A stretch of 5,525 bases of DNA from Patescibacteria group bacterium (lineage in GTDB: Bacteria; Patescibacteriota; Minisyncoccia; Minisyncoccales; JAHIOY01): assembly GCA_018894495.1 (NCBI GenBank), contig JAHIOY010000128.1, positions 1-5,525 of the forward strand, written 5' to 3'. Positions 1 to 3,773 of the stretch are shown here, one piece after another; positions within the stretch are counted from its first letter, which is position 1; each line of letters opens with the position of its first letter. A model generated the notes under the pieces. It made no database searches. It was not told the origin of the DNA and was given only the letters and a program-made list of their open reading frames with translations. The translations under genes and the position numbers were made by a program.

Positions 1-86
1 TTGGATTTCACGGGAAAGCAAACATAATCGGTATGACCAATGGCGCGAAGAAGATTACTATTCCTCGTCATCGTAGAGTCAACTGA
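1..86 (+). pseudogene. Possible degraded HicA-like toxin tail
   Basis: No intact ORF crosses this stretch. Read from base 2 it gives WISRESKHNRY, which resembles the GSH-containing core strand of HicA mRNA interferases. Read from base 3 it gives MTNGAKKITIPRHRRVN followed by TGA at 84-86, which resembles the next HicA strand (typically ...RRVTIPxH...). Joining the two needs a frameshift near positions 30-36. The usual C-terminal helix of HicA (GTLRSILK-like) is missing, because the stop follows directly. I read this as the decayed end of a HicA-type toxin that continued to the left. The intact HicA at 3185-3403 has the same order of elements (GNH, then RRSVTVPDY). The match is short and could be coincidence. 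Confidence 0.35.
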
Positions 87-96
87 ATCTTCTCAT

Positions 97-126
97 TTGA
101 CTTTTGGTTTTTGCTTGTGATAAAGT
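97..126 (+). promoter_or_regulatory. Extended -10 promoter for the 20-aa ORF
   Basis: A TTGACT -35 box (97-102) and a TAAAGT -10 box (121-126) preceded by TGA (extended -10) are separated by 18 nt. The flanking text closely resembles the TA promoters at 1536, 2214 and 2902. The first ATG (135) is 8 nt after the -10 box, so transcription should begin at or just before the start codon. Confidence 0.6.
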
Positions 127-134
127 AAAAATAT

Positions 135-197
135 ATGAATAAAAAATTACTTGAAGAATTAAAAGAAAAGTTGGAAAAAGAAATGGGAGCCAAATAG
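135..197 (+). CDS. 20-codon ORF, probably a truncated gene start
   Basis: The reading frame MNKKLLEELKEKLEKEMGAK ends at TAG 195-197. It begins at the first ATG after a well-formed promoter, at the distance expected for a leaderless mRNA, and there is no Shine-Dalgarno. The peptide is a highly charged, Leu/Lys/Glu-rich amphipathic helix. It resembles the N-terminal helix of TraR/DksA-type zinc-finger proteins, but nothing else of that family follows in any frame, so function cannot be assigned. The most likely reading is the 5' stub of a gene whose remainder was lost. A genuine micropeptide is possible but unsupported. Confidence 0.3.
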   Translation: MNKKLLEELKEKLEKEMGAK

Positions 198-212
198 GTG
201 TCAACTCTATAT

Positions 213-245
213 TTGACTTTAAGACTTTAAGGAAAAAATAAGAGG
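213..245 (+). promoter_or_regulatory. Weak promoter and ribosome binding site before the membrane protein
   Basis: TTGACT at 213-218 matches the -35 box used elsewhere in the window, but there is no good -10 at the usual distance; AAAAAT at 234-239 (15-nt spacer) is the best candidate. A Shine-Dalgarno-like AAGAGG at 240-245 lies 10 nt before ATG 256. Unlike the TA genes, this gene therefore appears to use SD-led initiation. Transcription from the promoter at 97-126 is also possible. Confidence 0.35.
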
Positions 246-255
246 TAATAAATTT

Positions 256-810
256 ATGTCATTCAAAGAAATTTTAAAAGTTATCTTGGTAGCGATTCTT
301 ATTATTGTCTCGTTTTTCATTGGAAATTCCAGCATCATCAATAAGGCTGGTATTGACAAAACAGGTTACGACAGCGGCTATAGCGCCGGATACATCGTTG
401 CCTGGGACAAAGCAACGAAACTGGTTGACTCTTCCACCACCCCCATATTCCCGATGCAGGCAGAGATGTTTTCAATTGGAGGAACAATCAAAACCATTTC
501 GCTTTCAGGCGATTCTTTGATAATTGAGGCAAATCCCATTTCCACAAATCCGCTTTCTGAGGACTCAAAGCCGACAATAAGAACCGTAAAAATAACTCCG
601 GCGGCAAAAATCGTAAAAATGACGACAAAAACCCCGGAAGAAATCCAAGCGATGATTGGGCAAAACCAAACGAGTCAACCGATGACGCCTTTTTCCGAAG
701 AGGAAATAACTTTTAGCCAACTTAAAAATGGCGACAGAATAACCGTAACTTCAGACAAGAACATTAAAAGAGAAATGGAAATCATAGCCCTGAAAATTAC
801 GCTTCAGTAG
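256..810 (+). CDS. Single-pass membrane-anchored protein with a DUF5666-like domain
   Basis: This is a complete 184-aa protein. Residues 6-23 form one hydrophobic helix after a short positive N-terminus (MSFKEILK), so it is probably membrane-anchored with the rest outside the cytoplasm. No lipobox cysteine is seen. A Gly/Tyr repeat follows (GYDSGYSAGY, residues 37-46), then a Pro/Thr linker. From about residue 72 come short beta-rich stretches (FSIGGTIKTISLSGDSLII, RTVKITPAAKIVKMT), ending in a segment with KNGDRITVTSD near residues 156-166. That pattern of small strands with a closing GDxxTV element resembles DUF5666/OB-like extracytoplasmic domains; this is a pattern judgement, not a database match. 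The start at 256 is supported by AAGAGG 10 nt upstream and by the signal-anchor immediately after it. No enzyme motif is seen. It is not part of the TA array and is separated from it by a strong hairpin. Confidence 0.8.
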   Translation: MSFKEILKVILVAILIIVSFFIGNSSIINKAGIDKTGYDSGYSAGYIVAWDKATKLVDSSTTPIFPMQAEMFSIGGTIKTISLSGDSLIIEANPISTNPLSEDSKPTIRTVKITPAAKIVKMTTKTPEEIQAMIGQNQTSQPMTPFSEEEITFSQLKNGDRITVTSDKNIKREMEIIALKITLQ

Positions 811-848
811 AACCCGTAGAAAATAGGGACGCGCACCATTTTTCACCA

Positions 849-882
849 GTAAATTTAAGGAGCGAAGCTCCTTAAATTTTAC
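849..882 (+). terminator. Strong hairpin after the membrane protein gene
   Basis: The arms AAATTTAAGGAGC (851-863) and GCTCCTTAAATTT (867-879) pair perfectly over 13 bp with a GAA loop. GT/AC at the base extends the stem past one bulged T. The T-run (877-880) is short and partly inside the stem, so it is an imperfect rho-independent terminator. Its near symmetry would let it act on either strand. It is the only plausible 3' end for the gene ending at 810. Confidence 0.6.
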
Positions 883-884
883 CG

Positions 885-925
885 AGGCCCGACCTGTGTC
901 AGTTTATCACAGGCCCGACCTATGT
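885..925. repeat. Tandem AGGCCCGACCT repeat
   Basis: AGGCCCGACCT occurs at 885-895 and again at 911-921, a period of 26 nt, with the similarity continuing as RTGT. The stretch also contains the inverted pair CCTGTG (893-898) and CACAGG (908-913). The core CCCGACC is shared with the spacers between TA modules (2103-2128, 2772-2797, 3438-3501), so this is probably a degenerate member of the same spacer family. Confidence 0.5.
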
Positions 926-933
926 AAATTAAT

Positions 934-961
934 TTGACAAAAGTTTTAAAAAGGATAAAAT
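934..961 (+). promoter_or_regulatory. Promoter of TA module 1 (leaderless)
   Basis: TTGACA (934-939), a 16-nt spacer, then TAAAAT (956-961). ATG 968 is exactly 7 nt after the last base of the -10 box, where transcription normally starts, and no Shine-Dalgarno precedes it. This predicts an mRNA whose first base is the A of the start codon. Confidence 0.7.
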
Positions 962-967
962 GAAAAT

Positions 968-1138
968 ATGCCCAATCAAACTGTTATAGAAAAAGAGAAA
1001 ATAATAGAGTTGCCTATAAGAAGCCGATTAAAGAATGAGAATGCCTGGCTAAAATTAAAGAAGTTAGGGGAGAAAATAAGCAGGGATTGGAAGAGCAAAA
1101 AAACAGCTGTAGAATTAATTAGAGAAGGAAGAAGATGA
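968..1138 (+). CDS. Small VapB-like antitoxin of a PIN-domain TA pair
   Basis: The protein is 56 aa, starting at ATG 968 and ending at TGA 1136-1138. The start is fixed by the promoter geometry: the previous bases lie upstream of the expected transcription start. The sequence is strongly charged. Its C-terminal half (residues 36-56, with EKISRDW and TAVELIREGRR) has the short amphipathic helix plus a terminal Arg-rich tail seen in small VapB-type antitoxins that cap PIN ribonucleases. The next gene starts one base after its stop and encodes a PIN-domain toxin, which supports this role by context. AGAAGGAAGAAG at its 3' end serves as the toxin's ribosome binding site. I see no clear DNA-binding N-terminal fold, so autoregulation is uncertain. 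Since the partner is broken, this antitoxin may now have no target in the locus. Confidence 0.6.
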   Translation: MPNQTVIEKEKIIELPIRSRLKNENAWLKLKKLGEKISRDWKSKKTAVELIREGRR

Positions 1139-1139
1139 T

Positions 1140-1455
1140 ATGTTAGTAATTGATGCCAGCATTATTGTCAATTGCTTTCCCTGAAATTGCTTCGGCTATT
1201 GCCAGAGGCACAAAGAATCCCCAAGATGCGTTAGCTTTTTGTAGGGAGTTAAGAAAACTCCCGAGTTTTGTTTTTATTTCCATTGACGAAACTATTTCCC
1301 AACTTTCAGTTGAAATAGCAAGTAAATATTTTTTAAAAGGAGCCGACTCTATTTATGTAGCCATTGCTTTAAAATACGGAATTAGTCTGGCCACATTGGA
1401 CAAAGATCAGGAGAAAAAAGGTTCAAAAATTGTGAATATAGTTAATATTAAATAG
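1140..1455 (+). pseudogene. VapC-like PIN-domain ribonuclease, internally deleted and frameshifted
   Basis: PIN toxins are Mg2+-dependent ribonucleases using three or four acidic residues. The frame from ATG 1140 gives MLVIDASIIVNCFP, the first PIN strand with its catalytic Asp (VIDAS), then hits TGA at 1182-1184. The rest is in the frame one base later: PEIASAIARGT with the conserved Glu (Glu codon 1183), then GADSIYVAIALKYG and TLDKDQ with the C-terminal acidic residues, ending at TAG 1453-1455. Joining the frames would give about 104 aa, whereas PIN toxins are usually about 125-145. What is missing is the segment between the first strand and the PEIASA helix, so I infer a deletion of roughly 30 codons that also shifted the frame. 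A TTG at 1150 opens the downstream frame, but a protein from there would lack the first catalytic Asp. The gene sits one base after its antitoxin. A programmed +1 shift at CCC-TGA (1179-1184) is a less likely alternative. Confidence 0.75.
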
Positions 1456-1468
1456 AAGAATATAAAAA

Positions 1469-1497
1469 ATGTTGACGTCAGACGTCAACATAAAAAA
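1469..1497 (+). repeat. Palindromic repeat element, copy 1
   Basis: ATGTTGACGTC (1469-1479), a single A, then GACGTCAACAT (1481-1491) form a perfect 11-bp palindrome, followed by a run of A. The exact reverse complement, including six bases of the A-run, occurs at 3819-3847. On the minus strand this copy would be a hairpin followed by a T-run, but no minus-strand gene here would need it. It sits 13 nt after the broken PIN gene. Confidence 0.85.
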
Positions 1498-1512
1498 AGT
1501 CAACATAAAAAA
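1484..1512 (+). repeat. Short direct repeat at the palindrome edge
   Basis: GTCAACATAAAAAA occurs at 1484-1497 and again at 1499-1512 with a period of 15 nt. The right arm of the palindrome has been duplicated together with its A-run. This fits slippage or a partial second copy of the element. Confidence 0.7.
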
Positions 1513-1535
1513 CTGATATGAAAAACTGAGAAAGT

Positions 1536-1565
1536 TTGACTTTCAATCTTTGATTGTGATAGAAT
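1536..1565 (+). promoter_or_regulatory. Promoter of TA module 2
   Basis: TTGACT (1536-1541), an 18-nt spacer, then TAGAAT (1560-1565) preceded by TGA. From TTTGACTTTCAAT through the -10 box it is almost identical to the module 3 promoter at 2214-2243, with two differences over about 31 nt. Unlike the other modules, the start codon is 47 nt beyond the -10 box, leaving room for the leader hairpin. Confidence 0.75.
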
Positions 1566-1567
1566 TA

Positions 1568-1606
1568 ACCCTGTTAAATTCCGTCAAGCGGACTATTTAA
1601 CAGGGT
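1568..1606 (+). promoter_or_regulatory. 12-bp leader hairpin over the module 2 ribosome binding site
   Basis: ACCCTGTTAAAT (1568-1579) pairs perfectly with ATTTAACAGGGT (1595-1606), enclosing a 15-nt loop that itself holds a small CCG/CGG stem (1581-1583 with 1589-1591). The structure begins about where the transcript should start. The likely Shine-Dalgarno, AGGGTGA at 1602-1608, lies in the right arm only 4 nt before ATG 1613, so the folded RNA would hide it. As DNA, the same inverted repeat beside the -10 box could be an antitoxin operator. Either would damp expression of module 2. Confidence 0.65.
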
Positions 1607-1612
1607 GAATAT

Positions 1613-1858
1613 ATGACTACCATCACTATTCCTAAAAAGTTAATAAGAAATGATGATTTGATTATTATGCCTCGTAGAAAATATGAGGAACTTTTGCGTA
1701 TAGCTGGCAAAAAGGAACGAGCATATACTCAACTCGATAAAGATTTAGATAAAGCGATTGCCGAATATAAAGTAGGAAAGTTTTTTGGTCCCTTTAATAC
1801 TACTGAAGAGGGTATTAAGTTTTTGAAAAGACGAAAAGTATCAAAAATGAAAAGATGA
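1613..1858 (+). CDS. Antitoxin of the module 2 RelE/ParE-type pair
   Basis: The protein is 81 aa. The N-terminus TITIPKKLIRNDDLIIMPRR (residues 3-22) is a beta-hairpin-like segment leading into KYEELL. It resembles the dimerising, DNA-binding half of AbrB- or Phd-type antitoxins, ending in the typical 'IIPRxEYEEL' stretch. The second half (about residues 38-81) is charged and helix-prone (LDKDLDKAIAEYKVG, then TEEGIKFLKRR), as expected of a toxin-wrapping tail. It is nearly identical over the first 30 residues to the module 3 antitoxin, but the C-terminal halves differ. Its stop overlaps the toxin start (ATGA at 1855-1858), so the two are translationally coupled. Initiation at 1613 has AGGGTGA at close spacing, sequestered in a hairpin. 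The family name is inferred from pattern; the antitoxin role follows from context. Confidence 0.8.
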   Translation: MTTITIPKKLIRNDDLIIMPRRKYEELLRIAGKKERAYTQLDKDLDKAIAEYKVGKFFGPFNTTEEGIKFLKRRKVSKMKR

Positions 1859-2103
1859 AGTATATACTTCTTAAGCGATTTACAGCACAATTAGAATCTT
1901 CTCCTATTCTGACTCAAAAGAAATTTTGGAAACAATTAAAATTTCTTCTTCGCGATATTCGTCACCCTTCTCTTAATGCAAAAAAATACGACGAAAAGAG
2001 GGATATTTGGCAGGCGCGAGTGGATGATAATTATAGGTTTTATTTTTTGATAAAAAGTGATGTCTATATTTTACTTGAAGTTAAACCTCATCCAAAACAT
2101 TAA
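1855..2103 (+). CDS. RelE/ParE-superfamily toxin (module 2)
   Basis: The protein is 82 aa, a normal size for this superfamily of small ribosome-dependent mRNA interferases or gyrase poisons. The body fits the fold: an N-terminal strand (YILLKRF), two helices (about residues 20-35), then the basic beta-sheet with HPSLNAKKY (37-45), DIWQARVDDNYRFYFLI (50-66) and VYILLEVKPHPK (70-81). The Arg/Tyr residues of the central strand (R55, Y60, R61, Y63) and the C-terminal His/Lys are where the RNA-contacting residues of RelE-like toxins lie. It overlaps its antitoxin by ATGA. RelE-like mRNA cleavage is more likely than ParE-like gyrase inhibition, but the sequence alone does not settle this. Confidence 0.8.
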   Translation: MKYILLKRFTAQLESSPILTQKKFWKQLKFLLRDIRHPSLNAKKYDEKRDIWQARVDDNYRFYFLIKSDVYILLEVKPHPKH

Positions 2104-2237
2104 AAAACCGACAGAGACCCGACCCCTGGAAAAGTTAAAAATTAAAAGTGCAAAGTTAAAAGTTTATAAATAACGAAGAATTCAAGAAGAAACTGATAAT
2201 TCAGTCATTTAATTTGACTTTCAATTTTTGATTGTGA
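2103..2237 (+). repeat. Inter-module spacer repeat, copy 1
   Basis: The spacer runs from the stop of the module 2 toxin into the module 3 promoter and recurs after module 3 (2772-2923). Three parts can be traced. First is a 26-nt block (2103-2128, core CCGACAGAGACCCGACCCC) identical in both copies. Next is an AT-rich run of AAAGTTAAAA/AAAGTGC units (2131-2165). Last is a 34-nt block (2169-2202, with GAAGAATTCAAGAAGAAACT) identical in both, followed by CATTTAATTTGACTTT. The copies differ mainly in the number of AT-rich units. Confidence 0.85.
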
Positions 2238-2243
2238 TAAAAT
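2214..2243 (+). promoter_or_regulatory. Promoter of TA module 3 (leaderless)
   Basis: TTGACT (2214-2219), an 18-nt spacer, then TAAAAT (2238-2243) preceded by TGA. ATG 2250 is 7 nt from the end of the -10 box, so the transcript should start on the start codon, with no room for a Shine-Dalgarno. Confidence 0.8.
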
Positions 2244-2249
2244 AAAAAT

Positions 2250-2480
2250 ATGGCAACAATTACTATTTCTAAAAAGTTAATAAAAAACGACGATTTAGTG
2301 ATTATTCCTCGCAAAGAGTATGAGGAGTTTTATCAATGGAAAGAAGTAGCGAAATTATTTAAAACATTCACGCCTACAACCGCTCAAAAACGAGACTTTA
2401 AAAAAGCCAGGGAGGATTATAAGCAAAAAAAATATCTCACCTTAGATGAACTCAAACACAGATTGGAAATTAAAAATTAG
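2250..2480 (+). CDS. Antitoxin of the module 3 RelE-type pair
   Basis: The protein is 76 aa. Residues 1-29 (ATITISKKLIKNDDLVIIPR, then KEYEEF) closely match the start of the module 2 antitoxin and resemble the dimerisation/DNA-binding segment of AbrB- or Phd-type antitoxins. The rest (FKTFTPTTAQKRDFKKAREDY and onward to a charged LDELKHRLEIKN tail) is unrelated to module 2 and probably binds the toxin. The last 35 nt overlap the toxin gene in another frame, so translation is coupled. The ATG at 2250 is the first possible codon downstream of the expected transcription start. DNA binding and autoregulation are inferred. Confidence 0.8.
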   Translation: MATITISKKLIKNDDLVIIPRKEYEEFYQWKEVAKLFKTFTPTTAQKRDFKKAREDYKQKKYLTLDELKHRLEIKN

Positions 2481-2718
2481 AGATAGGATATGGAAAGATC
2501 TCGCGAAATTCCCGGAGAAAGACCGAGAAAGAATTATAGGGATTATTGAAAAAGAAATTATTTTAAATCCTTATCTTGGCGATATCGAAAAGATGAAAGG
2601 CGAAGAAAATTCTTGGCGCCGAAGAGTCGGCGCCTATCGTATTTTTTATGAAATTTATACTGAGGAAAAGATAATTTATGTGTTTCGGGTAGAACGACGA
2701 ACATCAAAAACCTATTAG
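2446..2718 (+). CDS. RelE-family mRNA interferase toxin (module 3)
   Basis: The protein is 90 aa. After a short lead-in, WKLKIRDRIWKDLAKFP (residues 7-23) is the typical first strand and helix of RelE toxins. Then come a long helix (24-40), the NPYLGDIEKMKG segment (41-52), WRRRVGAYRIFYEI (57-70) and VFRVERRTSKTY (79-90). The basic and tyrosine residues of these two strands (R58-R60, R65, Y68, R81, R84, R85, Y90) correspond in kind to the Lys/Arg/Tyr set that RelE uses to cleave mRNA in the ribosomal A site. The ATG at 2446 lies inside the antitoxin gene, 35 nt before its stop, with no Shine-Dalgarno, so expression should depend on antitoxin translation. A non-ATG start a few codons later, nearer the tryptophan, cannot be excluded. 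Confidence 0.88.
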   Translation: MNSNTDWKLKIRDRIWKDLAKFPEKDRERIIGIIEKEIILNPYLGDIEKMKGEENSWRRRVGAYRIFYEIYTEEKIIYVFRVERRTSKTY

Positions 2719-2744
2719 CAAATCTGTTGGATAAGGCCGTGTCA

Positions 2745-2771
2745 AATGTTTAACGCCCGATGTTAAACATT
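2745..2771 (+). terminator. Hairpin after module 3
   Basis: AATGTTTAAC (2745-2754) pairs perfectly with GTTAAACATT (2762-2771) around a 7-nt loop, starting 26 nt after the RelE stop codon. The following bases are AAAAACC, so it lacks the T-run of a standard terminator. It may instead stabilise the mRNA 3' end or be a remnant of a palindromic element. Confidence 0.4.
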
Positions 2772-2923
2772 AAAAACCGACAGAGACCCGACCCCTGTAA
2801 AGTTAAAAGTTAAAAGTGCAAAGTTCAAAATTAAAGTGCAAAGTTAAAAATTTATGAATAACGAAGAATTCAAGAAGAAACTGATAATTCGGCCATTTAA
2901 TTTGACTTTTGATTTGCTCATGA
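2772..2923 (+). repeat. Inter-module spacer repeat, copy 2
   Basis: This is the second copy of the spacer at 2103-2237. The 26-nt block (2772-2797) and the 34-nt block (2857-2890) are exact repeats of copy 1. The AT-rich run between them (AAAGTTAAAAGT and AAAGTGC units) is about 19 nt longer. In this copy an ATG at 2854 opens a frame beginning MNNEEFKKKLII, stopping at 2950-2952. It is probably a gene relic rather than a translated ORF. Confidence 0.85.
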
Positions 2924-2929
2924 TAGAAT
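2902..2929 (+). promoter_or_regulatory. Promoter of the hicBA-like module 4 (leaderless)
   Basis: TTGACT (2902-2907), a 16-nt spacer, then TAGAAT (2924-2929) preceded by TGA. ATG 2936 is 7 nt after the -10 box and is the predicted first base of the transcript. This rules against the in-frame TTG at 2930, which would lie upstream of the transcription start. Confidence 0.75.
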
Positions 2930-2935
2930 TTGAAT

Positions 2936-3181
2936 ATGCCTATTATGTCTAAAAAATATCGCAATTTGCAGATGCCTCTTTTTGTTGAAAAAGATGAAGA
3001 TGATTTTTATGTTGTTGAGTGCCCGCTTTTTGAGGGTTGTTATAGTCAGGGTAAAACTCTTGATGAGGCTTTAAAAAATATTCGCGAGGTAATTCAGTTA
3101 ATTCTTGAAGAAAAAAAGAGTCGGGAAATTTTAAAATTTTATCATCCTCAAGAATTTAGTTTACATAGTATTACTCTTTAG
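2936..3181 (+). CDS. hicB: HicB-like antitoxin
   Basis: The protein is 81 aa from ATG 2936. The core FYVVECPLFEGCYSQGKTLDEALKNIREVIQLIL is the classic HicB signature: a strand ending in Glu-Cys-Pro, the GCYSQGKT turn, then the EAL.NI.E.I helix of the degenerate RNase H-like fold. HicB neutralises the HicA mRNA interferase by binding it and usually represses the operon. Here the C-terminal part after the core is only about 20 residues (SREILKFYHPQEF...), with no recognisable ribbon-helix-helix or helix-turn-helix, so DNA binding is doubtful. HicA follows after 3 nt, giving a bicistronic operon in the antitoxin-first order. An ATG at 2945 is another possible start. Confidence 0.88.
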   Translation: MPIMSKKYRNLQMPLFVEKDEDDFYVVECPLFEGCYSQGKTLDEALKNIREVIQLILEEKKSREILKFYHPQEFSLHSITL

Positions 3182-3184
3182 TTT

Positions 3185-3403
3185 ATGACTCGGCTACCTA
3201 TTTTATCCGGTCGCGAGATTATCAAAGCTTTAAATAAATTAGGCTACCGCGAAATCCGTCAGTGCGGCAACCATATTCGTTTATCTTGTGTTGGGCGACG
3301 GTCAGTAACCGTTCCTGATTATAAAGCAGTTAGCCGCGGTCTTCTGAGAAAAATTTTGAGAGACGCTGAATTATCAACTGAAGAATTTCTTGAGTTATTA
3401 TAG
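3185..3403 (+). CDS. hicA: HicA-like mRNA interferase toxin
   Basis: The protein is 72 aa, the usual length for HicA. It has the double-stranded RNA-binding-like fold order: LSGREIIKALNKLGYREIRQ (residues 7-26, first helix and strand), the catalytic GNH (28-30, His30, corresponding to the usual G-S-H), RRSVTVPDYKAVSRGLLRKIL (38-58), and a final helix with AELSTEEFLELL. HicA cleaves mRNAs independently of translation to arrest growth. Ser is replaced by Asn before the catalytic His; the His itself and the following basic strand are kept, so it is probably active. The start follows the hicB stop by 3 nt with no clear Shine-Dalgarno, implying coupled translation. Confidence 0.88.
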   Translation: MTRLPILSGREIIKALNKLGYREIRQCGNHIRLSCVGRRSVTVPDYKAVSRGLLRKILRDAELSTEEFLELL

Positions 3404-3437
3404 AGATAAAGTAAAACGAAAATAGGGGAAATAAAAA

Positions 3438-3501
3438 CCCGACAGGGACCCGCCTTCGCGGGCAGTAGCCCGCTTCCGCCGGGCGAAGTCCCGACCCCTG
3501 T
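3438..3501 (+). repeat. GC-rich structured spacer with a 37-nt palindromic insert
   Basis: This is a third version of the spacer motif (CCCGACAGGGACCCG ... ACCCCTG), interrupted by a very GC-rich 37-nt segment (3453-3489). The segment starts and ends with the inverted pair CTTCGC (3454-3459) and GCGAAG (3483-3488). It contains GCGGGC-AGTA-GCCCGC (3458-3473) and is flanked by CCCG on both sides (3449-3452 and 3490-3493). Outside it, ACAGGG (3442-3447) pairs with CCCTGT (3496-3501). Several alternative folds exist. It follows hicA by about 35 nt and may also terminate the operon. Confidence 0.7.
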
Positions 3502-3512
3502 ATTTGGGAACA

Positions 3513-3541
3513 TTGATTTTTAACCTTTAATTTGATAAAAT
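3513..3541 (+). promoter_or_regulatory. Promoter of the orphan antitoxin (leaderless)
   Basis: TTGATT (3513-3518), a 17-nt spacer, then TAAAAT (3536-3541) preceded by TGA. ATG 3549 is 8 nt from the last base of the -10 box, again leaving no room for a leader. It matches the design of the other module promoters, though its spacer sequence differs. Confidence 0.7.
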
Positions 3542-3548
3542 AAAATAT

Positions 3549-3773
3549 ATGCCCACCATAACTATTCCTAAAAAAGAATTGAAGGCAGTGATAAAAGAGA
3601 GCGTGAGGGAGGTTTTTGAGCAAGAATTGATGAAACTTCGGGCTTCGCTTTTACCTTTTGTTTCTCAAGGGGAACAAAAAGATATTGAGAAACGTTACGG
3701 AAAGCCGGTGCGCCAAACTGCAAAAAGTATCGATGTTGAAAAGGTTGATTGGCGCGGCGGTGTGTATAAATGA
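3549..3773 (+). CDS. Orphan antitoxin-like protein (module 5)
   Basis: The protein is 74 aa. It opens with PTITIPKKEL, matching the first residues of the module 2 and 3 antitoxins. It then diverges into a helical stretch (AVIKESVREVFEQELMKLRA, about residues 13-32), a second helix with VSQGEQKDIEKRYGKP, and a tail ending VEKVDWRGGVYK. The shared start and shared promoter type place it with the antitoxins; the C-terminal part is not one I can assign to a specific toxin partner. Its stop overlaps an ATG (ATGA, 3770-3773), exactly as in module 2, but that downstream frame closes after 8 codons. The cognate toxin is therefore missing. It may be a decay product or a solitary antitoxin acting on toxins encoded elsewhere. 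Confidence 0.7.
   Translation: MPTITIPKKELKAVIKESVREVFEQELMKLRASLLPFVSQGEQKDIEKRYGKPVRQTAKSIDVEKVDWRGGVYK

Noticed and set aside
305..520. A 71-codon plus-strand frame inside the membrane protein gene.
   Set aside because: It lies wholly within the 184-aa gene in another frame, without its own initiation signals. The longer frame has the signal-anchor and domain pattern.
1469..1491. Palindrome copy 1 as the terminator of module 1.
   Set aside because: On the plus strand it is followed by A rather than T. A T-run follows the hairpin only on the minus strand, where no gene requires it.
2131..2850. AAAGTTAAAAGT-type repeats as a CRISPR array.
   Set aside because: The units are short, degenerate and nearly contiguous, without regular unique spacers. 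No cas gene is present.
2930..2935. TTG start for hicB at 2930.
   Set aside because: It would be upstream of the predicted transcription start at 2936 and immediately abuts the -10 box, so ATG 2936 was chosen.
3442..3501. The cloverleaf-like GC-rich structure as a tRNA or integron attC site.
   Set aside because: There is no anticodon arm of proper length, no T-loop consensus and no CCA-type acceptor. No integrase gene or attC core sites are present. A spacer motif with a palindromic insert explains it better.
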